64,000 nt of DNA, from positions 3,410,001-3,474,000 of the forward strand of contig NZ_CP082787.1 of assembly GCF_021462285.1 (NCBI RefSeq), written 5' to 3'. Positions 9,834 through 19,170 of this stretch are shown here, one piece after another. The position numbers and the translations under genes were made by a program. The notes below the pieces were generated by a model. The model was not told the DNA's origin. It saw only the letters and a list, made by a program, of their open reading frames with translations, and did no database searches. The number at the start of each line of letters is the position of its first letter. Position 1 is the first letter of the stretch. This DNA comes from Serratia entomophila (GTDB lineage Bacteria; Pseudomonadota; Gammaproteobacteria; Enterobacterales; Enterobacteriaceae).

Positions 9834-10865
9834 CTAAAACACCAACTGCACCTTGGCGGCCCTGCTTTTGTCGCCGGCAAACTCCAGCGCCTGCGCCAGC
9901 TGGTGGTTATCGAACTCGGCGGAGAGCAGCGGCAGCGGGTCCACCGCGCCGTCGGCCAGCCAGGCTACCGCCAGTTTAAACTCCTCGACGAAGCGGAACG
10001 ACCCCAACAGGTTCAGTTCCTTGGCGATCAACAGCATCAGCGGGAAATCGGGGAAGCTGCCGCCCATGCCTACCTGCACCACCGTGCCTTTGGCGCGGGT
10101 GATTTCCAGGCAGCGCTGTAAAGACGACGGATGGCCGGCGACCTCAAAGGCGATGTCAAAGTAGCCTTTGTCCTGCAAATAAGCGCTGAAATCATCGTTG
10201 GCGGCATGCAAGAGAACGCCCGCCCCCATTTCGCCGGCGATGGCCAGGCAGCGCGGGCTGAGATCGGCGCAGACGATCTCGGCGGCCCCCAGCGCTTTCA
10301 GCGCCGCTACCAGCAGGCAGCCAATCGGCCCGACGCCGGAAACGAACACCTTCTTGCCCGCGACGTCGCCCGGCTGTTTCGCGGCGTGGATCGCCACCGC
10401 CAGGGGTTCGGCGAACACCATCACCTTGTCGTCGCGATCGGCCTCGAAGGAGATGCATTGCGCGCTGTCGACAATCTTGTACTGGGTAAAGGCACCGTCG
10501 ACATGCGGGAAATACATCGCGCTGCCGAAAAAACGCATCCCGGTGCACTGATTTTGCTGCTGCGCCAGGCAATATTTACACTCGCCGCAGGGTTTGCTGG
10601 GGTTGAGCGCGACCTTCTGCCCCGGCGTCAGCCGCGGAGAATCGCTGGCGACCACCTCGCCGATCGCTTCGTGCCCCAGCACCATCGGCTGCCGCACCTG
10701 AAAATTGCCGACCTTGCCTTCCTGATAGTAATGCAGGTCCGAGCCGCAGATGCCGCCGCGGCTGATTTTCACCAGCGTGCCCTGCCCCTGGTACTCCACC
10801 TCCTGCGCCACCACCGCCACGTCATATTTGCCGTTGATCACGCAGGACTGGGTTTGAATTTTCAT
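9834..10865 (-). CDS. idnD: L-idonate 5-dehydrogenase
   Basis: A zinc medium-chain dehydrogenase of 343 residues that oxidises L-idonate to 5-keto-D-gluconate. Catalytic zinc ligands are visible at Cys40 (GGICGSDLHYYQ) and His65-Glu66 (VLGHEA). The structural-zinc cysteines are 93, 96, 99 and 107 (CGECKYC...C), and the Rossmann motif GVGPIGC sits near residue 170. The sequence lines up along its length with E. coli IdnD, including FFGSAMYFPHVDG and the C-terminal AAKVQLVF. It is the second gene of a two-gene unit, 23 bp after idnO, controlled from the shared region with the divergent IdnR-like regulator. The idonate/gluconate permease and kinase of the E. coli idn operon are not here. Confidence 0.93.
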   Translation of the reverse strand: MKIQTQSCVINGKYDVAVVAQEVEYQGQGTLVKISRGGICGSDLHYYQEGKVGNFQVRQPMVLGHEAIGEVVASDSPRLTPGQKVALNPSKPCGECKYCLAQQQNQCTGMRFFGSAMYFPHVDGAFTQYKIVDSAQCISFEADRDDKVMVFAEPLAVAIHAAKQPGDVAGKKVFVSGVGPIGCLLVAALKALGAAEIVCADLSPRCLAIAGEMGAGVLLHAANDDFSAYLQDKGYFDIAFEVAGHPSSLQRCLEITRAKGTVVQVGMGGSFPDFPLMLLIAKELNLLGSFRFVEEFKLAVAWLADGAVDPLPLLSAEFDNHQLAQALEFAGDKSRAAKVQLVF

Positions 10866-10888
10866 CTCGGTTCTCCCAAGCGGGCGTG

Positions 10889-11653
10889 TTATACCGCCGC
10901 AGACATGCCGCCATCGACAAACAGCAGGTGGCCGTTAACGAAATCGGAGGCTTTGGAAGACAGGAATACCGCCGCGCCGATCAACTCCTGCGGATCGCCC
11001 CAGCGCGCCGCCGGGGTGCGCTTGGTCAGCCAGGCGGTGAACTCCTGATTGTCGGCCAGCGCCTGGGTCATTTCCGTTTTGAAATACCCGGGCGCGATGC
11101 CGTTAACCTGGATGTTATAGCGCGCCAACTCTACGCACATGCCGCGCGTCAGCATTTTCACCGCCCCCTTCGAAGCGGCGTAAGGGGTGATGGTGTCGCG
11201 CCCCAGCTCGCTTTGCATCGAACCGATGTTGACTATCTTGCCGCTCTGGCGCCGAACCATATGCCGCGCTACGGCCTGCGACACCATAAATACCGCCTTC
11301 TGGTTAACGGCGATAATGTCGTCCCAGTCTTTTTCCGGGAACTCGGTAAAAGGATGGCGCCGCTGAATACCGGCATTGTTGATCAGTACGTCGATCGCGC
11401 CGATCTGCTCTTCAACGCGTTCGATGGCGGCGTGGATCGCCTGCGTATCGGTCACGTCGAAGGCCGCCGCGTCGGCGTTGAACCCCTCGCTGCGCAGGCT
11501 ATCGACCGCGCGCAGCGCGTTATCTTCGGTAGTGGCGTTCACCAAAATATGCGCGCCGTACTGCGCCAGACCGCGCGCCAGCAAGAAACCGATACCGCGC
11601 GAGGCGCCGGTTATCAGTATTTTTTTATTATCCAGCGAAAACAAATTGTTCAT
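10889..11653 (-). CDS. idnO: 5-keto-D-gluconate reductase / gluconate 5-dehydrogenase
   Basis: A 254-residue short-chain dehydrogenase, the length of E. coli IdnO, which reduces 5-ketogluconate to D-gluconate. Seen: TGASRGIG cofactor motif at 15-22, NNAG at 92-95, and the catalytic Ser145, Tyr158 and Lys162 (YAASKG). I place the start at the ATG 11653-11651, which follows GGGGAAGG and gives MNNLFSLDNKKILITG; an upstream in-frame ATG would add seven residues without a better ribosome site. First gene of idnO-idnD. Together the two enzymes convert L-idonate to gluconate, which must enter central metabolism through a kinase encoded elsewhere. Confidence 0.92.
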   Translation of the reverse strand: MNNLFSLDNKKILITGASRGIGFLLARGLAQYGAHILVNATTEDNALRAVDSLRSEGFNADAAAFDVTDTQAIHAAIERVEEQIGAIDVLINNAGIQRRHPFTEFPEKDWDDIIAVNQKAVFMVSQAVARHMVRRQSGKIVNIGSMQSELGRDTITPYAASKGAVKMLTRGMCVELARYNIQVNGIAPGYFKTEMTQALADNQEFTAWLTKRTPAARWGDPQELIGAAVFLSSKASDFVNGHLLFVDGGMSAAV

Positions 11654-11708
11654 AACCTTCCCCGGCAATCTCATTCTGAATAGGATCAGCGCCTATCTCA
11701 CCGGATTG

Positions 11709-11718
11709 TTACCGGTAA
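11709..11718. promoter_or_regulatory. Candidate GntR/IdnR-type operator (palindrome TTACCGGTAA)
   Basis: A perfect 10-bp palindrome 56 bp upstream of idnO, resembling the TGTTACC-GTAACA operators of the E. coli gluconate and idonate regulators. Functional assignment is inferred from position between idnO and the divergent regulator. Confidence 0.55.
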
Positions 11719-11721
11719 AAA

Positions 11722-11737
11722 CGTGAGGAAGATCACT
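11722..11737. promoter_or_regulatory. Candidate CRP site upstream of idnO
   Basis: CGTGA-N6-TCACT, matching 8 of the 10 conserved positions of TGTGA-N6-TCACA. It lies next to the TTACCGGTAA palindrome, consistent with catabolite control of idonate use. Confidence 0.5.
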
Positions 11738-11758
11738 TAAAATCATGTTACTAAACCC

Positions 11759-11772
11759 TGTTACCCCTAACG
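11759..11772. promoter_or_regulatory. Second candidate GntR/IdnR-type operator
   Basis: TGTTACCCCTAACG closely resembles the E. coli GntR-type operator. It lies ~50 bp from the first palindrome, between idnO and the regulator. Confidence 0.45.
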
Positions 11773-11916
11773 TGAAGCCGCGCAGTCAATCCTGCCGGAA
11801 AACTCCAATACCTTATTGAATTATATGATTTTTATAGTTACCCATGGCGATTGTTATCACCAGATCGATTTGTTAACATGGCCTATTCGCCATTGCCATG
11901 CCCGTTAAGGCGCCAA

Positions 11917-12900
11917 ATGAAAAACCAACGCGTTACGCTGCAGGATATTGCGCTGCTCGCCGGCGTAACCAAAATGACGGTCAGCCGCTATCTGCGAACG
12001 CCGGAAAAAGTGGCGGCCGAGACCGCCGCGCGCATTGCCCAGGTGATGCAAGAAGTGAACTTCACCGACGGCGATGACGCGCGCGCCAGCCAAAAACCGC
12101 GCATCGGCGTGCTGATCCCTTCCTTCAACAATCAGATTTTCGCCGATCTGCTGGCGGGCATCGAGTCCATTGCGCTGGCGCAAGGCTACCAAACGCTGGT
12201 GGTGAACTACGACTACAGCCAACAACGCGAAGAAGAACACATCGTCCAACTGTTGGCCTACCCGATCGCCGGTTTGATCCTCACCGATTCGGCGCATACT
12301 TTGCGGGCGGAAAAATTCCTCGCCGCGGCGAAGATCCCCGTAGCGCAGGTGATGGATTTGGACGGGCCGCCGGGCCGCATTGCGGTGGGCTTCGACAACT
12401 ATCAGGCGGGTTACGACATGACCGAAGCGCTGCTCGCCAGCGGCAAGCGGCAGGTGGTCTACTTCGGCGCGATGTCGGACGCGCGCGACAACAAGCGCTA
12501 TCAGGGCTATTGCCGGGCCATGGAGAATCAGGGGCTGACGCCGCGGCAGATTACGCCGCACCGGGTATCTTCGGTCTCGGTCGGCGCCGACATGCTGGCA
12601 ATGGCGCGCCGGCTTTACCCTGAACTGGACGGCATTCTGTGCACCAATGACGATTTGGCGGTGGGGGTATTGCAGGCCTGTCTGCGATTAGGGCTGCGGG
12701 TGCCGCAGGATATCGCCCTGTCGGGCTTCCACGGCCTGGACATCGGCCAGGCCACCACGCCGGGCATCGCCAGCGTGATCACCCCGCGTTTTGATATGGG
12801 CAAGGTGGCCACCGAAATTCTGCTTAAACGCGTTAACGGCGTGCCCTGCATCGAACGCGTTGATTTGCACTACCGCATTTCACTCGGCGGCACCATTTGA
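11917..12900 (+). CDS. idnR: LacI-family regulator of idonate/gluconate catabolism (IdnR-like)
   Basis: A 327-residue LacI/GalR repressor-type protein. The N-terminal helix-turn-helix reads VTLQDIALLAGVTKMTVSRYLRTPEKVA, followed by a periplasmic-binding-protein-like sensor domain. Segments such as GVLIPSFNNQIFADLLAGIES and the C-terminal SVITPRFDMGKVATEILL closely resemble E. coli IdnR as I recall it. The start chosen is ATG 11917 with AAGG at 11907-11910; a longer frame from 11851 lacks support. It is divergent from idnO-idnD and separated by palindromes of the GntR/IdnR operator type, so local control is likely. Its 3' end overlaps the convergent ycdZ-like gene by 21 bp. IdnR versus a GntR/GntH paralogue is not fully settled. 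Confidence 0.82.
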   Translation: MKNQRVTLQDIALLAGVTKMTVSRYLRTPEKVAAETAARIAQVMQEVNFTDGDDARASQKPRIGVLIPSFNNQIFADLLAGIESIALAQGYQTLVVNYDYSQQREEEHIVQLLAYPIAGLILTDSAHTLRAEKFLAAAKIPVAQVMDLDGPPGRIAVGFDNYQAGYDMTEALLASGKRQVVYFGAMSDARDNKRYQGYCRAMENQGLTPRQITPHRVSSVSVGADMLAMARRLYPELDGILCTNDDLAVGVLQACLRLGLRVPQDIALSGFHGLDIGQATTPGIASVITPRFDMGKVATEILLKRVNGVPCIERVDLHYRISLGGTI

Positions 12901-13389
12901 CCCGGCGGTTTGATTGACCGCTTCAGGCCGCCGCGCCTTCTCGCTGCGCGCCGCCAGCCACAGACCGCTGTTTTTCATCGCATAGCCGAACAGCAGCCCC
13001 ACCAGCAACGACATCGTCACCAGCGGCCAGTCGCCGCCGCCGGCGAAGGTGGCGCAGGCGCCGATAAAGGTGCCGGGCACGAATCCCAACCACCGCTGCC
13101 TGGCCTGAATGCACATCAGAAAAGCCACTGCGCCGGTCAGCAGGTAACCCAGCATGTTCCATTCCGGCGCCAGTTCGCTGCCGTGAACGATCGCCATTGC
13201 CCAGAATACGCCGCTGCAGCAGGTCAGCGTGCTGATAAGCAACCCTTTCAGCCCGCCCTGCGGGCAGGCGAAATACGCGGTGCAGCCGAGAAAACCGGCC
13301 CAGCCGATCAGGCCCAGGCTGACAGCCACCCAACCCCAAACGCCGGAAAGGATCCCGGTTGTCACAGCAATGGCGAAAAGAACGTTCAT
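12880..13389 (-). CDS. ycdZ: YcdZ-like inner membrane protein (DUF1097)
   Basis: A 169-residue hydrophobic protein with about five membrane segments and a charged C-terminal tail. MNVLFAIAVTTGILSG, GFLGCTAYFACPQGGLKG and FVPGTFIGACATFAG are characteristic of DUF1097, and the whole protein resembles E. coli YcdZ, whose function is not established. The stop overlaps the convergent regulator gene by 21 bp. A strong CRP-like site lies 55-70 bp upstream of the start, so catabolite control is plausible. YcdZ is normally at another locus in E. coli, so its presence here is part of the accessory block. Confidence 0.82.
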   Translation of the reverse strand: MNVLFAIAVTTGILSGVWGWVAVSLGLIGWAGFLGCTAYFACPQGGLKGLLISTLTCCSGVFWAMAIVHGSELAPEWNMLGYLLTGAVAFLMCIQARQRWLGFVPGTFIGACATFAGGGDWPLVTMSLLVGLLFGYAMKNSGLWLAARSEKARRPEAVNQTAGSNGAAE

Positions 13390-13443
13390 AAACCGACCCG
13401 CAGCAGAGAAAGCGCGCAGTTTACCCGAAAATCGGCAAAATCA

Positions 13444-13459
13444 AGTGATGACAATCACA
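13444..13459. promoter_or_regulatory. Candidate CRP site upstream of the ycdZ-like gene
   Basis: AGTGA-TGACAA-TCACA matches 9 of 10 conserved CRP positions and lies 55-70 bp upstream of the ycdZ-like start on the minus strand, within the 135-bp gap after the MFS gene. Confidence 0.6.
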
Positions 13460-13524
13460 AAAATAATGCAATAAGAGAAAATGAAATTACAAATACGTGC
13501 CTAATATCACAAAAAAGCCACCAT

Positions 13525-14757
13525 TCAGCGAGGAAAACCGGCGCGGGTCACCATAACGCTCAACGCTATACAGACCACAGCGCTGGCCAGAAACAGCGCA
13601 TCGGCCGCCAGACGCAGATCGGCGTGGTCGATCACCGCCCCCAACAGGATGGGCACCCAGTTGGCGACGTAAGCAATAACGTAAAACAAGGATATCAACC
13701 GCGCATGGCTGGCCTGGGGTGAAATCAGGTTCACCAGGGTGGCGCTGCCGACGAAAATGGCGCCATAAGCATAACCGGCAATCACCATGCCCACGGCGGC
13801 CAGCCCCGATGAACCTAGCTGAATTGCCCCGGCGAATACCGCCACCGACAGCGCCTGCGCCAGGCAGCCAAACAGCAGCGAACGGCGGGCCTTAATGCGG
13901 CGGCTGAGGATCTGACTGATACCGGCTATCAACAGGTACACCGCAATCACGTAGCCATAGAGGCCGCTGCTGCGCATCCCCAGAAGTTTTTCCGCCACGC
14001 TCGGGCCAATCGCCAGAATGCTGGCAGCCACCGCCCAACAGATGAACAACGCGGCGGCGCACAGAAAGAACTTGCCGCCGGTGGCGCGCAGGCCATCCGC
14101 CAATGCGCTTGGTTCTGCCGCGGTACCCAAAGACGCGTGCGCTACCGGCTCAGCCCGTGCCTCAGGCGGCCATTTGAGCATCACGCCCAGGGCGGCGACG
14201 GCGGCCACGCCCATGATGATAACGAACGGCATCGACGTGGTATGAAAGCCGGTCTGCAAAGCGATACCGCTAAAAATCGGCCCCAGCGCCAGACCGGTAG
14301 TGAAGGACAAGGTGGCGATCAGGGCGGCGCTTTTGCCGCCGTCCTGCGGCCCGAAACGCACCAGCGCAATGTTCGCCGCGCCGGTTAGCGCCCCGGTGCC
14401 GACCCCGGCCAGCAGCCGCGCCATCAGCATCATAAAGAAGGAATCCGCCAGCGCGAATACCCAAGCGCCGGCCAGCACCACCAGCAGCGCCGGTACGATC
14501 ATGCTGCGCAGATCTTTCACCCTGCCGGCCATGTTGCCCACGCCGAACAGCGAAATCAGCACGCCGGCGGCATAGGCGCCGTAGATCATCGTCAGGCTGA
14601 CGGAAGTCAGCCCCAGCTCATGTTGATAGTGCGGATAAAGCGGCGTCGGCGCGCTGCTGTTCAGCAGCGCCGACATTAACGCCAGCGCCAGGAACAGCAG
14701 GATGGCAAAATGCGACGTATTCGAATGCGTTTTATCCACGGCGGGGATATCTGACAT
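13525..14757 (-). CDS. MFS transporter, 12 membrane segments
   Basis: A 410-residue major facilitator of the MFS_1 type, beginning MSDIPAVDKTHSNTS and then alternating hydrophobic segments through to the C terminus. A GRVKDLRS loop follows the second helix, like the family's loop 2-3 motif, and a charged cytoplasmic loop (PEARAEPVAHAS) separates the two six-helix halves. GGGAGC-type sequence precedes the ATG. The gene is divergent from a LysR regulator across 264 bp, a common arrangement for an exporter and its regulator. The substrate cannot be told; drug or metabolite efflux is the usual role of such pairs. Confidence 0.85.
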   Translation of the reverse strand: MSDIPAVDKTHSNTSHFAILLFLALALMSALLNSSAPTPLYPHYQHELGLTSVSLTMIYGAYAAGVLISLFGVGNMAGRVKDLRSMIVPALLVVLAGAWVFALADSFFMMLMARLLAGVGTGALTGAANIALVRFGPQDGGKSAALIATLSFTTGLALGPIFSGIALQTGFHTTSMPFVIIMGVAAVAALGVMLKWPPEARAEPVAHASLGTAAEPSALADGLRATGGKFFLCAAALFICWAVAASILAIGPSVAEKLLGMRSSGLYGYVIAVYLLIAGISQILSRRIKARRSLLFGCLAQALSVAVFAGAIQLGSSGLAAVGMVIAGYAYGAIFVGSATLVNLISPQASHARLISLFYVIAYVANWVPILLGAVIDHADLRLAADALFLASAVVCIALSVMVTRAGFPR

Positions 14758-14875
14758 TTTTTGCTCCCGAATGGGCCAGACGGCAACCTCGACTCAATGA
14801 CCCGATCTGAAAACCTCACGGCATCGGGATACGCGTTTATCATACTGCTCGCCGCTGGCGCCCAACATAGCCAAG

Positions 14876-14905
14876 AATGCATCGGGGTGATTCATTAATG
14901 CATCG
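14876..14905. promoter_or_regulatory. Two direct AATGCATCG repeats between the MFS and LysR genes
   Basis: AATGCATCG occurs at 14876-14884 and again at 14897-14905. The 21-bp spacing is two helical turns, so both copies face the same side. It is a candidate binding site for the LysR regulator; this is inferred from position only. Confidence 0.3.
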
Positions 14906-15021
14906 TCCGGCTCCGGCCGGCATTACTGTGGGTGCATTTGCCCGCAGGCTGAAACATAATAAATAACCGTCATATCGCGGCCCCCCCTCCAACAACAGGC
15001 CGACACAAAGGAAATGGCACC

Positions 15022-15894
15022 ATGAATTGGGATGATGCACGCTTCTTTCTGGCCGTCGCGCGCTGCGGCACCTTAAGGAAGGCCGCCAATGAGCTGCACG
15101 TCGACCAGGCTACCGTCGGGCGGCGCATCGCCGCCTTCGAAGAGGCGCTGGGCTCGAAACTCTTTATCCGCACGCCGAAATCCTTCTGCCTCAGCCCGCT
15201 GGGCGAGGAGATGCTGGCCGACGTAATGAACATGGAAAACGCGGTGCAGGCGATTGGCCGCAAGGCCACCAGCGGCGACGACAGCCTGCGCGGCAACGTG
15301 CGCATCGCCACCACCGACACCATGGCCGAAGCTTTCATCATTCCGGCATTGAAACAGCTGCGGGAACAGTATCCGCTGATCACCGTCACGCTGCTGACGG
15401 CAGTCAATATCTCCGATATCTCTTATCGCGGCGCCGATCTGGCGATCCGTGGCGCACGCCCGGATTCCGATGAGCTGATCATCAAGCGCATGGCCACCAT
15501 CGAAATGGGGCTGTATGCGACCCAAAGCTATCTCGACAAGCACGGCATGCCGACCCAGGGCAATCATCTGCGCGGTCATGATTTGCTGATGTTCCCGCGT
15601 GAGCTGGTGCCGCGCCACTGGAACGATTTTTGCGGCGAAACGCTTCTCGACCCCAACGTGGTGCTGCAGTGCAATTCGCAGCTGCTGCTGCGCTCGGCCA
15701 CCCGCAATGGGTTAGGCATCGGCCTGCTCTCCGCCTTCCTGGCGGACAAGGATCCGGACCTGGTGCGCATCTTCCCGGAGAATAAGGACTGGGTGGATAT
15801 CTGGCTGGTGCTGCACCCCGATCTGCAGCGCGCCGCCCGGGTGCGCGCGGTGGTGCAGGCGCTGGAGACTTCGTTTGAAAACCCTCAGGGCTGA
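15022..15894 (+). CDS. LysR-family transcriptional regulator
   Basis: A 290-residue LysR regulator. The winged helix-turn-helix is at ~1-60: [21 protein letters not shown], then [12 protein letters not shown] and [19 protein letters not shown]. The effector domain follows. AAAGGAAATG precedes the ATG. It is divergent from the MFS transporter and probably controls it. The subgroup resembles GcvA-distant LysR proteins with the opening MNWDD; the ligand is unknown. Its 3' end meets nuoN in a tail-to-tail arrangement with a shared hairpin terminator. Confidence 0.88.
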   Translation: MNWDDARFFLAVARCGTLRKAANELHVDQATVGRRIAAFEEALGSKLFIRTPKSFCLSPLGEEMLADVMNMENAVQAIGRKATSGDDSLRGNVRIATTDTMAEAFIIPALKQLREQYPLITVTLLTAVNISDISYRGADLAIRGARPDSDELIIKRMATIEMGLYATQSYLDKHGMPTQGNHLRGHDLLMFPRELVPRHWNDFCGETLLDPNVVLQCNSQLLLRSATRNGLGIGLLSAFLADKDPDLVRIFPENKDWVDIWLVLHPDLQRAARVRAVVQALETSFENPQG

Positions 15895-15916
15895 ACCGCC
15901 CGCCTTTCTCTGTGCA

Positions 15917-15946
15917 TAAAAAAAGGTCGCCGAAGCGACCTTTTTA
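15917..15946. terminator. Bidirectional intrinsic terminator between the LysR gene and nuoN
   Basis: AAAAGGTCGC and GCGACCTTTT flank a CGAA tetraloop, with A-tract and T-tract on either side. It can end transcription from both the LysR gene (plus) and the nuo operon (minus). Confidence 0.9.
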
Positions 15947-15961
15947 CCGTCTGAACCCGTA

Positions 15962-17419
15962 TCAGAACATCGGCTGTGCCATCTGCACCAGGGTAATCAG
16001 CGGTTGCGGATAAACCCCCAGCAGCAGCACCAGCGCCGCGGAGATCAACACCACCACGCCGCCGGCGGTCAACGCCCAGTTGTTCGGGGTATCGCGCTGC
16101 AGCGATTCCGGCGCGCTGAGGAACAGGCTGACGGTTACGCGCAGATAGTAGTACAGGCCAATCGCACTGCCCACCACAACCGCGCCGGTCAGCCACCACA
16201 GGTGCGCGCTGACGCCCATCGCAATCACGAAGAACTTGCCGATAAAGCCCAGAGTCATCGGGATACCGGCCAGCGACAGCATCATCACCGTCATCACCGC
16301 AGACAGGATTGGCTTATGCCAGAACAGGCCGCGGTAGGAGAACAGCGAATCCGCATCCGGCCCGCGGTACGGGCTGGACATCAGGCTGACCACGCCGAAC
16401 GCGCCCAGGCTGCTGAACAGGTAACCGGCCAGGTAAACCCCGGCGGTTTCCAGCGACAGCTGATGCGTTTGCACCGCAATCAGCGCCACCAGCAGATAAC
16501 CCAGGTGAGCGATAGACGAGTAACCCAGCAGACGCTTGATGTTGGTCTGGCTGATGGCCATCAGGTTGCCGAACAGGATAGAACAGAACGCGATGATCGA
16601 CAGCACCAGGCGCAGCGCCTCGCTGTCGGCCGCCGGGGCGTACAGGAACAGGCGCATCACTACCGCGAAGATCGCAATCTTGCTGGCGGTGGCCAGGAAG
16701 GTCGAGACCGGCGCAGGCGCCCCCTGATACACGTCCGGCGTCCACAGTTGGAACGGCACCAGCGACAGCTTGAAGCCCAGACCGACGATCATCATGCCCA
16801 TGCCGGCCAGGATCAGCGGCTGGTGCATCATGTTTTCCTGCAGGCTTTTGCCCAGGCCGGCCAGCGACAGGTCGCCGGACTCAGCGTACAGCAGCGCCAT
16901 GCCGAACAGCAGGAATGACGAGGCGGCGGCGGACAGCAGCATGTACTTGATGGCGGCTTCCAGCGGACGTTTCTGGCGGTAGGCATAGCCCACCAGGCCG
17001 AACAGCGGCAGCGAGATCAGTTCGATACCGATGAACAGCGAGGCCAGATGGTTGGCGCTCGCCAGCAGAATGCCACCCATGGCGGCGATCAGCACCAGCA
17101 GGTAGAACTCTTCGCGGTTGTCCGGGTAACCGACCAGCCATGGGTAGGCGAAGGTACAGGTCGCCAGACTCGCCAGCAGCACCAGCCCGGTATAGAACAT
17201 CGAGTAACCGTCAACCCGCAGCAGCGGGGTGACGTCCATTGGGCCGGCCTGGCCGACAAAGTACAGCGAAAGCAGCGCCAGGTTGAGACCGATCACTGTC
17301 AGGGTGGCGTTGATAAAGTGGTCGCGTCGCCACGCAATGCCTAGCATCACAACCACCACCGTCAATCCGACGATCAACAGCGGCAACAGTGCGATCAGTT
17401 GTTGAGGAGTTATTGTCAT
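15962..17419 (-). CDS. nuoN: NADH-quinone oxidoreductase subunit N
   Basis: NuoN is one of the three antiporter-like proton-pumping membrane subunits of complex I. The 485-residue protein has 14 membrane segments; it starts [22 protein letters not shown], includes [16 protein letters not shown] with the conserved helix-8 lysine, and matches E. coli NuoN in length. It is the last gene of the operon, 6 bp after nuoM, and is followed by a bidirectional terminator. Confidence 0.96.
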   Translation of the reverse strand: MTITPQQLIALLPLLIVGLTVVVVMLGIAWRRDHFINATLTVIGLNLALLSLYFVGQAGPMDVTPLLRVDGYSMFYTGLVLLASLATCTFAYPWLVGYPDNREEFYLLVLIAAMGGILLASANHLASLFIGIELISLPLFGLVGYAYRQKRPLEAAIKYMLLSAAASSFLLFGMALLYAESGDLSLAGLGKSLQENMMHQPLILAGMGMMIVGLGFKLSLVPFQLWTPDVYQGAPAPVSTFLATASKIAIFAVVMRLFLYAPAADSEALRLVLSIIAFCSILFGNLMAISQTNIKRLLGYSSIAHLGYLLVALIAVQTHQLSLETAGVYLAGYLFSSLGAFGVVSLMSSPYRGPDADSLFSYRGLFWHKPILSAVMTVMMLSLAGIPMTLGFIGKFFVIAMGVSAHLWWLTGAVVVGSAIGLYYYLRVTVSLFLSAPESLQRDTPNNWALTAGGVVVLISAALVLLLGVYPQPLITLVQMAQPMF

Positions 17420-17425
17420 GGCGAA

Positions 17426-18955
17426 TTACGGCCTTGTTGTTGAAATTGCTGAAACTGACGAACCAAACCAGTGTTGCACGTTGCTCATCGCCGCATGTGA
17501 AGTATCCAGAATCGGCTGCGGGTAGAACCCCAGCAGAACCAGCAACACCACCAACAGCAGAATGATGAACAGTTCGCGCGCGGTCATGCCCGGCAACGGT
17601 TGGTCAGATTTGGCTTTGCCGTAGTAGGCGCGCTGCATCATGATCAACGAGTAAACCGAAGCAAACACCAGACCGAAGGTAGAGATCACGGTGATCACCG
17701 GCACCACCTGGTAGCTGCCGAACAGGATCATGAACTCACCGACGAAGTTACCGGTGCCCGGCATCCCCAGCGTCGCCACGGCGAAGAACAGCGACAGCGC
17801 GGGAATGTACTTGATACGCCCCCACAGGCCGCCCATCTGACGCATGTCGCGAGTATGCAGACGCTCGTACAGCTGGCCGCAGATGATGAACATGCCGGCG
17901 GCGGACAGGCCGTGCGCGATCATCTGGATCACCGCCCCCTGGTAAGCCAGCTGGCTACCGGTGTAGATGGCGATCAGCACGAAGCCCATGTGAGAAACCG
18001 AGGTGTAGGCGATCAGACGCTTGATGTCGGTCTGCGCGAACGCCATCCAGGCGCCGTAGAAGATGCCGATCACGCCCAGCCACATGGCGATTGGCGCAAA
18101 CTCGTGCGAAGCTTCCGGGAACAGCGGCAGGCTGAAACGCAGCAGGCCGTAGGCCGCGGTTTTCAGCAAGATCCCCGCCAGATCGACGGAACCGGCGGTC
18201 GGCGCCTGGCTGTGCGCGTCAGGCAGCCAGCCATGCAGCGGCACCACCGGCATTTTCACCGCGAAGGCGATGAAGAAGCCCAGCATCAGCAGATACTGCA
18301 CGTTATGGGACATCGGGGTTTGCAGCAGGTCTTCGTAATCGAAGGTCCACACGCCGGTGGCGTTGTAGTGCACGAACACCAGGCCCAGGATCGCAATCAA
18401 CATCACCAGACCGCTGGCCTGGGTGTAGATGAAGAACTTGGTGGCCGCGGTGATGCGGGTTTTACCGTCCGACGCCTTGTGACCCCACAGGGCTATCAGG
18501 AAGTACATCGGCACCAACATCATTTCCCAGAAGAAGAAGAACAGGAACATGTCGATGGCGAGGAACACGCCGATAACGCCGCCCAGGATCCACAGCAGGT
18601 TGAGGTGGAAGAAGCCCTGATATTTCTGGATTTCACGCCAGGAACAGAGGATCGCCAGCACGCCCAGCAGGCCGGTCAGCACCACCATCAGCAGCGACAG
18701 GCCGTCCAGCGCCAGGTGGATGGAAATGCCAAAGCGCGGGATCCACGGCAACAGGAACTCGCTCTGCCATTGCGGAATGCCTTTCGGCGTGGTCAATGTG
18801 TAGCCACCCTGCAACCACAGCTGCAGAGAAAGCGCCAACGTCAGCCCCATTGCGATCAACGCTATCCAGCGCGGCACCTTTGTACCGAAGCGCTCCAGCT
18901 GCCAGCACAGCAGACCGCCGATAAAGGGGATAAGAATTAGCCAAGGTAATAGCAT
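17426..18955 (-). CDS. nuoM: NADH-quinone oxidoreductase subunit M
   Basis: Antiporter-like proton-pumping subunit of complex I, 509 residues as in E. coli. Visible: [18 protein letters not shown] start, the conserved [16 protein letters not shown] helix with the essential Glu (about residue 144), and [19 protein letters not shown]. It lies between nuoL and nuoN. The gap to nuoL is unusually long for this operon (215 bp) and holds an ERIC element. Confidence 0.96.
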   Translation of the reverse strand: MLLPWLILIPFIGGLLCWQLERFGTKVPRWIALIAMGLTLALSLQLWLQGGYTLTTPKGIPQWQSEFLLPWIPRFGISIHLALDGLSLLMVVLTGLLGVLAILCSWREIQKYQGFFHLNLLWILGGVIGVFLAIDMFLFFFFWEMMLVPMYFLIALWGHKASDGKTRITAATKFFIYTQASGLVMLIAILGLVFVHYNATGVWTFDYEDLLQTPMSHNVQYLLMLGFFIAFAVKMPVVPLHGWLPDAHSQAPTAGSVDLAGILLKTAAYGLLRFSLPLFPEASHEFAPIAMWLGVIGIFYGAWMAFAQTDIKRLIAYTSVSHMGFVLIAIYTGSQLAYQGAVIQMIAHGLSAAGMFIICGQLYERLHTRDMRQMGGLWGRIKYIPALSLFFAVATLGMPGTGNFVGEFMILFGSYQVVPVITVISTFGLVFASVYSLIMMQRAYYGKAKSDQPLPGMTARELFIILLLVVLLVLLGFYPQPILDTSHAAMSNVQHWFGSSVSAISTTRP

Positions 18956-18980
18956 GGCGTTTTGTGTCCCTTATTCTACC

Positions 18981-19100
18981 GTTGTCTTTCACGCTGTGGC
19001 GTCGTTGGCTACGTTCGCTCACCCCGGTCACTTACTACCGTAAGCTCCCGGGGATTCACGCACTTGCCGCCTGGCCACAACTCGAAATCCTTAGGTATAA
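18981..19100. repeat. ERIC element between nuoL and nuoM
   Basis: About 120 bp. The centre reads CGCTCACCCCGGTCACTTAC followed by GTAAGCTCCCGGGGATTCAC, which correspond to the conserved ERIC core used by the classical ERIC2 and ERIC1R primers. The flanks GTTGGCT, CACTTGCCGCC and CAACTCGAAATCCTTAG also match ERIC. The long imperfect palindrome would fold as a hairpin in the nuo mRNA. Confidence 0.92.
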
Positions 19101-19170
19101 AGCAAAAACATTGTACATAGCGCTGATTATAAGGAGCGCTACGCCCGATAACCGTATTCGAATTGTTCTG

